Source: Ridgeia piscesae | Taxonomy: Eukaryota; Annelida; Polychaeta; Sabellida; Siboglinidae | Direction of reading: 5' to 3' | Assembly (NCBI GenBank): GCA_025642075.2 | Contig: JAODUO010000440.1 | Span: forward strand, 446,501 to 510,500 | Length of the DNA stretch: 64,000 bases | Part shown: positions 39,243 through 50,009 of the stretch, piece by piece | Numbering within the stretch: position 1 is the first letter of the stretch | Layout: the number at the start of each line of letters is the position of its first letter | Made by a program: the position numbers and the translations under genes | Notes under the pieces: model-generated | The model's database searches: none | What the model saw: only the letters and a program-made list of their open reading frames with translations | Told to the model about the DNA's origin: nothing

Positions 39243-39564
39243 ACTGACAACTCTTAGCAGTGATAATGATATGCCAGAAGTGACCAACGAGTTGGACATC
39301 TGAGCTTTTAATATCGGTATAATCAATAGGTGCACTGAATTAGTCAATATAATTGAATAACTTATATACGAAACTGTATCGTTAGTCGTAATGTGGTAGT
39401 TGTCCCATTTGAATAATTTTTTACTTATTAAATAGTTACGGTGACTAAGTGGATGACAAATGATATTTGGAAACTAACAGAACTGAATGTTGCCACAACC
39501 ACACAGAGGACATGATGTAGTTGCTCACAATCGAGTAATTCTAGTTTTTAATCCACCTGCTAAC

Positions 39565-39680
39565 ATGTTGAACCCCGGGCTGGTTTCTTCTCTCCTTACT
39601 CCAAGTACCTGGCAATGGTGGGTGTTTGTGCATGAATAGTCTTTGTGCAGCAATACAAGTGTAGCTGAATATTTATAAAA
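39565..39680 (+). mobile_element. SINE fragment (same family as the copy at 46846)
   Basis: Carries AAGTACCTGGC, TGCATGAATAGTCTTTGTGC and GTAGCTGAAT in the same order as the copies at 46846-47147 and 16975-17125. Only the central part is recognisable; the tRNA-like head is missing or diverged. It sits just before the 45-bp array. Confidence 0.55.
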
Positions 39681-39689
39681 TTAGAGGTG

Positions 39690-41140
39690 AGATGGTGTAC
39701 GACTGAACAGGTGTGACAGACAGGCTGTGTATCTGTCCTGTGTACGACTGAACAGGTGTGACAGACAGGCTGTGTATCTGTCTTGTGTACGACTGAACAG
39801 GTGTGACAGACAGGCTGTGTATCTGTCTTGTGTACGACTGAACAGGTGTGACAGACAGGCTGTGTATCTGTCCTGTGTATGACTGAACAGGTGTGACAGA
39901 CAGGCTGTGTATCTGTCCTGTGTACGACTGAACAGGTGTGACAGACAGGCTGTGTATCTGTCCTGTGTATGACTGAACAAGTGTGACAGACAGGCTGTGT
40001 ATCTGTCCTGTGTACGACTGAACAGGTGTGACAGACAGGCTGTGTATCTGTCTTGTGTACGACTGAACAGGTGTGACAGACAGGCTGTGTATCTGTCCTG
40101 TGTACGACTGAACAGGTGTGACAGACAGGCTGTGTATCTGTCCTGTGTACGACTGAACAGGTGTGACAGACAGGCTGTGTTTGTCCTGTGTACGACTGAA
40201 CAGGTGTGACAGACAGGCTGTGTATCTGTCCTGTGTATGACTGAACAGGTGTGACAGACAGGCTGTGTATCTGTCCTGTGTACGACTGAACAGGTGTGAC
40301 AGACAGGCTGTGTATCTGTCCTGTGTATGACTGAACAGGTGTGACAGACAGGCTGTGTATCTGTCCTGTGTACGACTGAACAGGTGTGACAGACAGGCTG
40401 TGTATCTGTCCTGTGTACGACTGAACAAGTGTGACAGACAGGCTGTGTGTCTGTGCTGTGTATGACTGAACAGTTGTGACAGACAGGCTGTGTATCTGTC
40501 CTGTGTATGACTGAACAGGTGTGACAGACAGGCTGTGTATCTGTCCTGTGTATGACTGAACAGGTGTGACAGACAGGCTGTGTATCTGTCCTGTGTACGA
40601 CTGAACAAGTGTGACAAACAGGCTGTGTATCTGTCCTGTGTATGACTGAACAGGTGTGACAGACAGGCTGTGTATCTGTCCTGTGTACGACTGAACAGGT
40701 GTGACAGACAGGCTGTGTGTCTGTCCTGTGTACGACTGAACAGGTGTGACAGACAGGCTGTGTGTCTGTCCTGTGTACGACTGAACAGGTGTGACAGACA
40801 GGCTGTGTGTCTGTCCTGTGTACGACTGAACAGGTGTGACAGACAGGCTGTGTGTCTGTCCTGTGTACGACTGAACAGGTGTGACAGACAGGCTGTGTAT
40901 CTGTCCTGTGTACGACTGAACAGGTGTGACAGACAGGCTGTGTGTCTGTCCTGTGTACGACTGAACAAGTGTGACAGACAGGCTGTGTGTCTGTCCTGTG
41001 TACGACTGAACAAGTGTGACAGACAGGCTGTGTATCTGTCCTGTGTACGACTGAACAGGTGTGACAGACAGGCTGTGTGTCTGTCCTGTGTACGACTGAA
41101 CAAGTGTGACAGACAGGCTGTGTATCTGTCCTGTGTATGA
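39690..41140. repeat. Minisatellite, 45-bp unit, about 32 copies
   Basis: The unit includes GTGTACGACTGAACAGGTGT, GACAGACAGG and CTGTGTATCTGTCCT. Variants are few (GTATGACTG, AACAAGTG, TGTGTGTCTG). Frames of up to 476 codons on the minus strand arise because 45 is divisible by three; there is no family match or exon context. Confidence 0.97.
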
Positions 41141-42380
41141 ACTTACAATTTACTCAAAATAACTTCCATCTAGAATAGTTATTTATTTGCTCGGGGTAAT
41201 TCATTGCCATAAACAATAATTGGAATAACATTTTAAACTTGACAACTTCTAAAGCAACCAGAGTGGGAATGAGAAACTGACCTCTCATCTACAAAGGTCA
41301 GATTTTTTATGAAGGGTCATACAGGGTTTGTAAGTGGTCCTAATACTTGTTACCAGCAGGTTATGTAAGGTTAATGTGCAATAAGTGTATAGATGTACAC
41401 TACCAGGTATGTATGTAATTTATTATAATGCAAATTAACTGATATGGTCAGATACTATATTACTAAGCAAAGTTAACCCAATACTGTAGTTATAATGTGT
41501 GTACAATTTCTTTTTGAGAATAGTAATATTTATTCAATTGTTATCTCTTGCAATATTACTGCCTTTAGTATCACTGGATAAATTGTCAGGTGAGAGGATG
41601 ACTAGTCATTCTCATTTCGCACTAAACCAATGCACTAAAACATGTATTTATGTTTGTGTTTCTAGAACCCACAGCAGAGATTTAGATGTGCAAATGACAG
41701 AAGTCAGTCATAATGTGCAACGTCTGGTGTAATCCATGCACAAAACACCATTGGTGTAATTGTGTAATTACATCACTAGTCATATTTACATAATGTTTAC
41801 AGCATAATAAAATGTTGATACTGTTTATGTAATCATTTTGTTGCTGCTTATTGTTCTATCCAGTTTCATGTAAACTGTCCACACTTTGAATACCGTTTTC
41901 CAAATGCACATTTTGCACAATTCTACAAGATGCTAAAACTCTGTCATGCTTGCAAATAAATTCATAGCTTTATGTAGAGAGACCATCTCAACCAAACGAA
42001 TATGGATGGGTAGAATTCTATATGGGTGGACGGGTAAAAAAAATGAAAGAGCAAAAAAAGGTCTTCCAAAACCATTGATATATTGTTAGTTATGCCTTGA
42101 AATTGAGTGAAAATGGTGTCACGTGTGTTTGTAGTCCATTTCTGGTCATCGGACACATTTAAAACTTTGTAAACTGGCTTAACAGTTAACATCCATGTGT
42201 CTACCAAAACATGTGTGACTGGCAATAATTTTATGCTGCATAAAGCCCTGAATAAATCAGACAATTATATCAAGCATATATTGTACACTTGTAATTGGAA
42301 TGTAATTTGAAAAAATATGAAGTGAAAGGCATGTCACCATGAATCATTTGAAGACAGTAGCAAACACAATCTTGTTCAAG
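41141..42380. other. Intergenic sequence, no gene seen
   Basis: AT-rich sequence between the last minisatellite and the polyadenylation signal of EEF2KMT. The open frames at 41499-41732 (+) and 41962-42264 (-) have no recognisable domain. The minus-strand one could lie in read-through transcript but is not supported as coding. Confidence 0.5.
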
Positions 42381-42386
42381 TTTATT
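42381..42386 (-). terminator. EEF2KMT: Candidate polyadenylation signal of EEF2KMT
   Basis: AATAAA on the minus strand (TTTATT on the plus strand), about 126 bp after the EEF2KMT stop codon. The position is normal for a compact 3' UTR; the cleavage site was not determined. Confidence 0.5.
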
Positions 42387-42511
42387 CAGAATACTTCCAG
42401 TTTTAGTCTCTTTCTGTGAGATGACTACACATATAAATAGTCTTCACTGGGCTAGTTAACATTTGTCTGCGTACATACTTGTATGTCCACAACGTTTCTA
42501 CAAATACAACA

Positions 42512-42621
42512 TCAGCTTCCCATCACCGTCAGCTGCAGAATGTCAATGACAGTAGTTTGGTCATAGAAGAATGTTTGCGTGGCTGGCCTGCTCAGTTCTG
42601 TGTGCCTAATATGTACCGACT
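42512..42621 (-). CDS. EEF2KMT: EEF2KMT exon 7 (C-terminal strand and stop)
   Basis: After a split Glu codon it encodes SVHIRHTELSRPATQTFFYD followed by QTTVIDILQLTVMGS and a stop (TGA, complement of 42512-42514). It aligns with the end of human EEF2KMT, where a hydrophobic/acidic strand, an F-Y segment and a final LxLT strand follow the TVRN motif. The acceptor is CTTTTGCAG on the minus strand. Phase 1 matches exon 6. The preceding intron contains a hAT-type MITE (43179-43597). Confidence 0.85.
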
Positions 42622-43178
42622 CTGCAAAAGAAACGCCACAAATTGATTTATTTTATGACTAGTACACTTGTTAACCTCGCAAATTCGCCTTCCCCTAAGC
42701 AGCCGTACAATGTGATTAGAGTGCACACCTTACAAGTGTCTAATGTATGAATAATCAGTTATGGAGACAAGAGGAATCAATTTAAATAGTCAAACGTGTT
42801 TTTTATTAATATGACTTGGCACATGGCTTTTTCACTCTGTAAATCGCAATAGTTTATTGTCGTTATCAATTTCCAGCCAGTCAATACTAGTGAATATTTC
42901 TCGAGTCTTGAGAATCTAATTATTTCAGTAAAGACAGCTGTGCTCCCATATAATTATCTATCCCAAATGATACCCCATCAGAATGTAATTGTTTTAACAT
43001 AAATCAACCTCTCTTTCCCTATGTGAATTCTGCATTAATGCATGTAACACAAATTCACATGAGATCATAAAATTTACCCGCTTAGTCCAAATTATTACTC
43101 ATTCTGGTATAATTATGCAGAACTTCTCAAACGTGACATTTCACGTATAGTGTTGAGGAGATGGCATAGTATTGACAG

Positions 43179-43597
43179 CAGACATGGGGTCAAGTACATT
43201 GAAATATATTTAAATACTCTTGAGGGATTCAAATACTTTTTAAAGTGAAAGTATTTTTATTTTATTTATTTAGGTAAAATAAAAGCAAATCATATATATA
43301 GAGACATCTAGTTTTAGTAGTTTATAGGCATAATTAGTGTTTTGCTCATACAATGACAGACAGACCAGTGCTAGGGAGTCTTGTTATTGCTAACTACATC
43401 ACAGAAAACTCCACCCACAAAGGTAAATATAATGACAATGTATCTTTAAAAGTATTTGAAAGTATTTGAAAATGTCAAATACTTTAGGAAAATATTTAAA
43501 TACAAATACACATACTTTTAATTCCTAAACATCAAATACAATTACTTAAAAAGTATTTAAATACTTTCATATACAAATATATTTGACCCCATGTCTG
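43179..43597. mobile_element. hAT-type MITE, 419 bp, with 8-bp target-site duplication
   Basis: The terminal inverted repeat begins CAGACATGGGGTCAAGTACA at 43179. The reverse complement of the right end (43597 inward) begins CAGACATGGGGTCAAATATA. The interior is AT-rich, with AAATACTTT and AAGTATTT words near both ends. It is flanked by an exact 8-bp duplication, ATTGACAG, at 43171-43178 and 43598-43605. CAG ends with an 8-bp duplication are diagnostic of hAT elements. There is no transposase, so it is non-autonomous. It lies in the last EEF2KMT intron. Confidence 0.9.
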
Positions 43598-43847
43598 ATT
43601 GACAGCAGTTGGTGGTGTTATTGTTTTTAGTAATTTCTAGTCATAAAAGTTGTTACTAAATGTATAATGTAATATAATGCATGGGTAAGACAGGATAATC
43701 TTTTACAAACGTAGACTGCAACAGTGTCAGGCAGCAGCAATTAAAGACATAAAATAATGAACGAAATTTATGTAAGTATTGTGAAGTTTTCTAATTTACA
43801 TAAACTGTAAAGAGAGCATAAATAACGTGTAAGAAATGAAGTGGTAC

Positions 43848-44006
43848 CTAGTGCCTTTAAGAAGCTGTCTCTTGTATCTGTATTCCGAACCGTGGATGCA
43901 ATATACATGACTGGTGTACGACCATCAGTTGACTTTCTTGGCCATGAGAGGAGCCACTGTATAACTCGCACCAGTGCGTCAATGATACTTGTATCATAGA
44001 CTACAT
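43848..44006 (-). CDS. EEF2KMT: EEF2KMT exon 6 (DxxY motif and following strands)
   Basis: Encodes (D)VVYDTSIIDALVRVIQWLL, a linker, then VMYIASTVRNTDTRDSFLKAL. The split D plus VVY gives the DxxY motif that marks methyltransferase family 16 and sits by the substrate-lysine pocket. IASTVRN matches VAFTVRN of the human enzyme. The acceptor is ATGTTGCAG and the donor GTACCA. It joins exons 5 and 7 in phase 1. Confidence 0.93.
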
Positions 44007-44641
44007 CTGCAACATAGCAACACTGACTGCCTTCACAATTCCATACACAAATATAATGTCTTAGAAGTGATGGTACATGTGTTTGTTGCATATTGAACTG
44101 GCTGTTATTCCATTTCCAATTAATGGAAAAACAACATGTGTATTGCAACAAGTATTACATCTACATAAAAAGTAAGTGTTAGGTAGATATTTTTATTTAT
44201 AAAAACAAAACCACTGGTGCCACAATGTAGTATATTTTCTGGATTTATGCTAAAAATTCAAATTGCATAACTTTGAATGGACAATTGTCATTCACTGGTT
44301 TTCATATGTCCTTTGCTGTATAGTCTGGTAACATACTAAAAACAAGTACTTTTGACTTTTAACTTTACTTTTAGTTACTGCTGTCATACGAAGGAAATAA
44401 ACTATTCAACCATGATATTGTCTTCAACCATAAACACACTTATTAGAAACAATATAGACTAATTTAAAATGCCAGAGTGAAAAACAAAGTGCCACTGTTG
44501 ACAGTGTCAATGAAGAGTAAGTTTATGCACAAACACATTTCTGCCATTCTGTCTTCATCTCTGCACTGGTTGATCACGCTGCCATTTCACTGCATTCGGA
44601 ATTCTGTTTTACACCGTGAAATGTTCCACATTCACATTTAC

Positions 44642-45033
44642 CTGCAGCCAGAAACACATCCACCCCTGCTGCCAAGTCCTCAAGGTCACCCTCAGTGACC
44701 TTCTCCCAGTCCAAGGACACAACTCTGACGCTGGTACATCGCCCTTTCAAGTTGTCTTTAGACATCTCTACACTAGCCTTCTCTGATGACAAGTACAATT
44801 CGTCACACTTCCTGTCATTGTCACTACACTGGCTTAGTGATTCTGGATGGACGTCCGTGGCCTGTGTTTGTGCTAGACCCTGAGCATATGTTGGTATGTT
44901 CAGTGCAATGTTCCTTTTCAGAGTGGCTAATACGTCCTTGTGGCAGTCTGTAAAGATGTACTGCTTTGGGTGGCAATTCTGGCAGACAACAAGGCCAGTG
45001 AACCCAAGCCCACTGCCCAATTCGAGGACGCAC
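44642..45033 (-). CDS. EEF2KMT: EEF2KMT exon 5 (SAM-binding core)
   Basis: The enzyme methylates a lysine of eukaryotic elongation factor 2 in the cytosol using S-adenosylmethionine. The exon starts with a split Arg and reads CVLELGSGLGFTGLVVCQNC, the glycine-rich motif I. Next comes YIFTDCHKDVLATLKRNIAL (acidic loop binding the SAM ribose) and, after a variable region, VRVVSLDWEKVTEGDLEDL, then VDVFLAA leading into exon 6. About 35-40 residues between the NIAL and SLDW segments (Gln/Ser/Glu-rich) are not present in the human protein as remembered. The acceptor is ACATTTCAG and the donor GTAAAT. Confidence 0.95.
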
Positions 45034-45520
45034 CTGAAATGTGACCTTTGAACTTAGTCATTTATCTGTGAAACACTACATGTAAACATGTATAATGAAT
45101 AGCAAGAATATGAAAACTCAAAATAATTTTATGATGGACGGTAATTTCCAAATATCTTGAATATTACAAAAATAAGAAAACAAACATAAAATAAAAAACA
45201 AACATACAACGTTGCAACATATACTGTTAAGCAGTTTGCAAATCCACAGCTGGAATTGGAGTTGGATTTAATAATTATTGTATTTATCACTTTATTTTCA
45301 TACATGACCCCAACAAAGTCATTATGACGATTATACATCATCATTGTAATTGACTCATAATTTATTACAGAATATAAATTAGACAATTATTATACAACTT
45401 GAGAGATAATAAAAATTTGTTTTGTAGACACTGACAGCATTGTTATTTTTATCCGACGGAAAACCATTAAACTTGCAGACTGCATCTCCAACTTTGTCCA
45501 TGTGTATGTGTATGTTGCAG

Positions 45521-45660
45521 GTGTACCATTGTACATGTGCACCATTGTACATGTGTACCATTGTACATGTGTACAGGTGTACCATTATGCAGGTGTACCA
45601 TTGTATGGCATACATTTGTACCATTGTACAGTTATACAGATGTACCGATGTACACGTGAC
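45521..45660. repeat. Short imperfect repeats of GTACCATTGTACATGT
   Basis: About eight diverged copies of a roughly 16-bp word containing GTACCATTGTACATGT, partly self-complementary through TGTACA. In an EEF2KMT intron. Confidence 0.8.
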
Positions 45661-45688
45661 AGTTGTGTGGTGAGCTGTATGTTGATAC

Positions 45689-45828
45689 CTGTCCTCCAAG
45701 ACGTGTGAGTGAGCCAGTGTCCACTCAGCCAGTCGTTGGGCGGCGGGCCAGGTCTGTAGACCCGTTGTCCCTCGACTCACCAGGTTCACAGACTCCTCCA
45801 TTGTGATCACATGTCCCCTGTCATCTCC
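45689..45828 (-). CDS. EEF2KMT: EEF2KMT exon 4 (motif before the SAM fold)
   Basis: Encodes GDDRGHVITMEESVNLVSRG, TTGLQTWPAAQRLAEWTLAH and SHVLEDR. It aligns with the human segment of the form SGGSVTLSES...ISxGTTGLVTWDAALYLAEWA, the family-16 pre-motif (GTTGLxTW) that precedes motif I. The acceptor is CTCTTGCAG and the donor GTATCA. Starts in phase 0 and ends in phase 2, matching exons 3 and 5. Confidence 0.94.
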
Positions 45829-45848
45829 CTGCAAGAGGAAACAAGTAC

Positions 45849-45868
45849 ACTGTGTGTGTGTGTTTGTG

Positions 45869-45933
<65 letters not shown>

Positions 45934-46258
45934 TGTGCGTGTGTGAATGCATGCATGTGTGTGTATGTTTATGTGTGTGGTGTGTGTGTGAATGTGTGTG
46001 AGTATGTGTATATTTGTGTGTCTGGCATTCATGTTGTGTGATATGCATGCTGGTGTGTACATGCACGTGTGTGTGTGTGTGTGTGTGCGCGTGCATGTGT
46101 GTGCGTGTGCGTGTGTGTATGATGACTATGTATGTACGTATGTACTTATGTATGTACTTATGTATGTATGTATGTATGTATGTATGTATGTATGTATGTA
46201 TGTATGTATGTATGTATGTATGCATGCATGCATGTATGTATGCATGCATGTATGTATA
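45849..46258. repeat. Microsatellites: (TG)n and (TATG)n
   Basis: A long TG run lies at about 45862-45932, mixed TG/ATG-rich sequence extends to about 46120, and a tetranucleotide TATG run with a few GCATGCAT units lies at about 46124-46258. All in the intron between EEF2KMT exons 4 and 3. Confidence 0.95.
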
Positions 46259-46577
46259 GTACTTTATAGATATTTACTCATATACACATATATACATACA
46301 AGTGTATGTATGTGTATAATATTTATCTATATATAGTATTATATACATGATCTACATTAAGTGATTTATTCATATTCTCTGTTGATGATAACAGCAAACG
46401 TTTTGATTATTGAATCGGTCTTCTCAGCTCAATGCAAAGTTTTCAGACTTGATACCAGGTATTGTGTGGGATAAACAAAGTTTTATTTATAGTCATTCTG
46501 CACTTACAGTTTATAATTTTAATAATTTGTTTATCATACACATCAAACTTGAACATTGTCATGAACTGTCAACCCAC

Positions 46578-46685
46578 CAGAAAGTACGTCTTGTAGCAAA
46601 GTTCGTCCTCCACCAGTGGCCTGGACATGATGTTGGTGAACTCCTCATAGAGTTCGTCACAGACATCTACATTGGCCGATTCCAG
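46578..46685 (-). CDS. EEF2KMT: EEF2KMT exon 3
   Basis: Encodes LESANVDVCDELYEEFTNIM followed by SRPLVEDELCYKTYFL. It aligns with the helical LDELYEALAETL segment of the human N-terminal region. The acceptor is ATTTACAG and the donor GTGGGT. At 108 bp it is phase 0 at both ends. Confidence 0.9.
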
Positions 46686-46845
46686 CTGTAAATATTAACG
46701 AACAAATGGCAAGACAGTAAGCATGGATTTAATAATACGTCAAGTCAAATCAAATTTATTGTAACTCTTTACAATACATACAAACCAAATCCAGGCAAAT
46801 AACTTTTTATTCATTCGTGACTGCCAAAACATTATTTCTGGCTAT

Positions 46846-47147
46846 GTAGAGTGCGGTGGTTCAGGGGTAGAGCTTTGGGCTCTCGACTAAAAGAACCTGG
46901 GTTTGAATCGTGTGTTGCATTGAGAAACTTTGGGCAACTGTTGTCATTCTACCTAGCTCCAGTTAATTGAGCTGTATAAATGAGTACCTGGCTATAGATG
47001 GGATTAGACAGCGATGGATATTTGTCGTATAGAAATAGTCTTCGTGCATTAACTACAACATAGCTGGATGCTCTACAGAGAAGTTGAGATGGTGGTCTCC
47101 CAGGGAGTAAAGTGCAAAGCACTTTGAGCAGTATATAAGAACTGACC
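46846..47147 (+). mobile_element. tRNA-derived SINE, near full length
   Basis: The 5' part resembles a tRNA: GTGGTTCAGGGGTAGAGC (A-box-like) is followed about 45 bp later by GGTTTGAATCG (B-box-like), as expected for an internal RNA polymerase III promoter. A unique body with GAGTACCTGGCT, GATGGATATTT and CTTCGTGCATTAA follows, and the end carries GCACTTTGAGCAGTATATAA. The AGCACTTTGAG...TATATAA tail resembles that of V-SINE-type families (from memory, not checked). Antisense in intron 2 of EEF2KMT. A tail-only fragment lies at 47528-47575. Confidence 0.78.
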
Positions 47148-47196
47148 TTGAAGGGCACGCCACGGACGGACTACAGACCAACCACTGGAGTCTCAC

Positions 47197-47337
47197 CTGT
47201 GATATGACGTACTTGAGGAACACCCGGCGGTACTGAGATGACGGGGGGTGCAGTCTGTTGAGAGGATGCAGCACAGTCACCTGCATCAGCTGACTCTGGA
47301 CATCACAGGTGACAATGGGCCAGTCGTCCACAACTTC
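47197..47337 (-). CDS. EEF2KMT: EEF2KMT exon 2
   Basis: Encodes EVVDDWPIVTCDVQSQLMQV, TVLHPLNRLHPPSSQYRRVF and LKYVISQ. HPxxxxHPPSxxYxxxFLxxxI matches the human sequence in this position. The acceptor ends ACAG at 47338 and the donor is GTGAGA. At 141 bp it is phase 0 at both ends. Confidence 0.93.
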
Positions 47338-47527
47338 CTGTCACCAATACCAAGTGGACATTGGTCAAGTACAATTCCAATTACATTAGGACAAGTGCTA
47401 GGACAGTACTAAGGACACTGAAATATAAACTTGTATAGTATAATAACAGGTACATTAGGTCAATACAAGGACATGTCGGGGCACATTTAATTAATTTGGA
47501 CTACCAGGTAATGCCAATTTTGCTTCA

Positions 47528-47575
47528 GTCAGTGCCTGGGAGTAAAGTGTAAGTGCTCTTAGCAATCCTGAAAAG
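47528..47575 (+). mobile_element. Tail-only SINE fragment
   Basis: GGGAGTAAAGTGTAAGTGCT followed by CTTAGCAATCCTGAAAAG is a diverged copy of the 3' end of the SINE at 46846-47147 (GGGAGTAAAGTGCAAAGCAC). Confidence 0.5.
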
Positions 47576-48059
47576 TGTAAACTGTGCGTTTATATACTTA
47601 TGCTATGTAAGATTTTCTTTCTTATCTTTTCAACACACAATGTGTTCAATTATTTTGTGGTGATTAACCTTTAGTTAGAGATCATGTGATATAAGAACAA
47701 CATGCATTAGTATTAGTAGAAAAGATATACACTATAGTCTACATGGTTTTTCAATTTATGCCAAAAAGCTTCTTTGAAAAATATAATTACACACGTACAA
47801 TTCAAAATTGTTATTCATGTCGTCAAAATAATTAATATTAATTGTTAATAAATGGACGCTAAATATTACAGCTTAAATGTTGAAAAAGCCAACAAGATAT
47901 GTAAGTAGGTAATTGTGTTATTACTGTGGTGGCTCCAATGATAGGAGGCTTGCTGTACGACGCACACTCCCACTTTATCCTCAGTTTGATTAGCAAGCGA
48001 TGGACTATTTGTGACGGCTATGTCCAGCCTCCAGGTAGTTTTTTCTTCCGGGTATTTAC

Positions 48060-48670
48060 ATGAACTATTTAGTCTAGGCCTAGGTCAGCTTTCATGTTCA
48101 GAAAAAGAAAAAGGTTGTTTAGGGATTTGGGATGCCTCACTTTGCACGGAGTGGGCTTCTAGGAATCAGTTAGCCAGTCACTGTCGGGTAAGTTAAAGCC
48201 GCTGGATATCCAGAACGTAGCTGTGGGGTATGATTGCATAAGGGAGGTAATGGTGTCTCTGACATAAATGGCCATGGTGACATCCGTTAGGAGAACAGTA
48301 GACACTGAAGTGATTTGTGGGCATTGGCTGCAGGACATTTTAAGTTTGCGTGCTGATATTTCACCTCTAATGTGATTTTTGTTTGCTGTAGGTGTGTCTT
48401 CTGCAGCTATATTGGTTTTTTTAAATGCAATAAGGGTTCCACCATAACCCGTGATGACCGCTGCTGATGTTCTCCTCTGTCAGGTCTAGATGCTGTGTGA
48501 TAACCAGGTGGGAGGAATTCTGGGTCTGTTGTTGTGTAGCTGGGTTTCTGTTGCAACAAAAATGTATGGGGAGATAGATTCGGTGGTGAGTGCTAGGGTG
48601 TGGTATTTTCTTATTATGGATAATGGATTGGGTATTGACTACCAATATTCTTATTAATGTGTTCTTTGTA
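48060..48670 (-). pseudogene. LINE relic: apurinic endonuclease domain, broken
   Basis: On the minus strand, in shifting frames, come ILVVNTQSI, then IFVATETQLH, then GYGGTLIAFKKTNI, and at about 48174-48199 FNLPDSDW. These match in order the endonuclease domain of CR1/L2/Rex1-type LINEs (NxQSI, ATETWL, GGVLIAxK, GDFNxPxIDW). The Asp of GDFN is changed, and there are several frameshifts and stops. No reverse transcriptase follows. It sits in intron 1 of EEF2KMT in the same orientation. Confidence 0.75.
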
Positions 48671-49319
48671 GGAGGTATAGCTTTGGGTTTCCACATTAGA
48701 ACTACCATATGATATATCCACAAAACCTTAAAGTAATGCCACTTACCTGAGTTTCCTGTGAAATTAACGTTTACGTGAAAAAACGACTGAATTTCGTGTT
48801 AATTTTTACGACCTAATTTTTATCGATAAAAAACTTAAATTTTATATATTTTCTTACCTTAAGACCGGTCGATAGTTGCCCACAACTGAGCATTGAGACC
48901 GTCTCAAGATTTATTTTCTGATGTTGCAGTTTCTCTATTTTGATCATGCGATGAGTGTACCCTTGTCTTTTAGTATATAGGTGTAAACAGATGCAAGATG
49001 CGAAAAGGTATGAGTGTATCTGTAACTGTAAGTGGCTGTTTTCATGTCTTTTTCGAGGTGTGTGCGTAAGGGCTAAACCGCAAAAGTACACACCAGTGGT
49101 GTAGGCGGTGAGGGTGTAGCCTAGCTGAATGGGACAGTGCGTCAGTGGCCTGATACTGAATCTCAGTGGGTGGGTGTGCGTAAAATTGCGTATACACAAA
49201 AACATGGGCAAACATCACATGTATATTGTAGTACAGCTGAGCTAGCTATTAGCTAGAGCCTAGAGGCTAGACTACCTATCGCACCCCGTCTCCGGCAATT
49301 TAAGAATAAGTGTACTTAC

Positions 49320-49379
49320 TTTCCAAGTGATATCTTTGACGCGTCTCATCGCGAAATACTGAGCTTTCAAAGACTGCAT
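49320..49379 (-). CDS. EEF2KMT: EEF2KMT exon 1 (N-terminus; start uncertain)
   Basis: In the frame that joins exon 2 the exon ends MQSLKAQYFAMRRVKDITWK with donor GTAAGT. QYFAMRRxKxxxW matches the FERRFLAxRxLxxFPW start region of the family. I chose the Met at 49377-49379. The same frame stays open upstream to 49481. A better-placed start, ATGGCGGCG (complement, about 49434-49442), opens a different frame that reads towards SSDILLLRYRHA. That suggests either a one-base frameshift (real or assembly) or a non-used upstream start. With this start the protein is 369 residues, against about 330 in human. Confidence 0.7.
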
Positions 49380-49485
49380 GTCGGTAACGCAAAAGTAAAA
49401 TATCAGACGACCGAGCGATAAAACAAGAATCAAACGCCGCCATGTGTTACTTGCGTCACCTGCCGGAGTCTCCTGCAACAATAGT

Positions 49486-49655
49486 CTCGATTAACCAGAC
49501 TCCGTGAGGTGGCAGCACCTTTCAGCACCCTCAAATCCGCCTGTTTGCGTTGTTCTGCTGATGTTACCTAAACAGGATACAAATGTGCAGTTGTCTATAA
49601 TGCAGGGATTGTGGCAGGATTATCCAGGCTCCGTGGCTCCGTAAGGAGGTTGCGC
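49486..49655. repeat. Dispersed repeat, copy 1 (two conserved blocks)
   Basis: Block 1 at 49486-49544 (CTCGATTAACCAGACTCCGT and onwards) is nearly identical to 55629-55686. Block 2 at about 49604-49655 (AGGGATTGTGGCAGGATTAT) resembles 55889-55941. The blocks have the same order at both places. This copy lies in the 5' flank of EEF2KMT. Type unknown; no inverted ends were seen. Confidence 0.8.
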
Positions 49656-50009
49656 ATGCGCGAAGATTCACTCGACTTTTCCGTGAGCTCCGCTTTTTCC
49701 CGCTGTTTTTCTAGGAAATCAGACTTATTTCCTTGTCAAAACCCGACTGTTTCTTAGAAGTACCATTTATTGTCTTCCTGGAAGTAAAAGGTGAGCAATT
49801 TGTTTCATTACATTACTGACATCCGCCAAGAAAATTTTGATTATTCTGCCGCGAAATTTCAAATGTAAACAAACATGGCGGACTACTACGGGTCAATGCC
49901 AACCTGAAACTGTTCACAGTTACGTGTCCATTACATCCGTGATCTGATGATCGATGATATTCACCAGGTCTAGGAATTTACAATATTTAATACTTTATGT
50001 GACTACTGT

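Noticed and set aside
38338..39347. Three overlapping minus-strand frames of about 300 codons
   Set aside because: 35-bp repeat open in all frames; artefact.
39673..41140. 476-codon minus-strand frame and plus-strand CDRQAVCLSCVRLNR repeats
   Set aside because: Translation of a 45-bp tandem repeat; no family or exon context.
48011..48196. 61-codon plus-strand frame
   Set aside because: Antisense of the LINE endonuclease relic.
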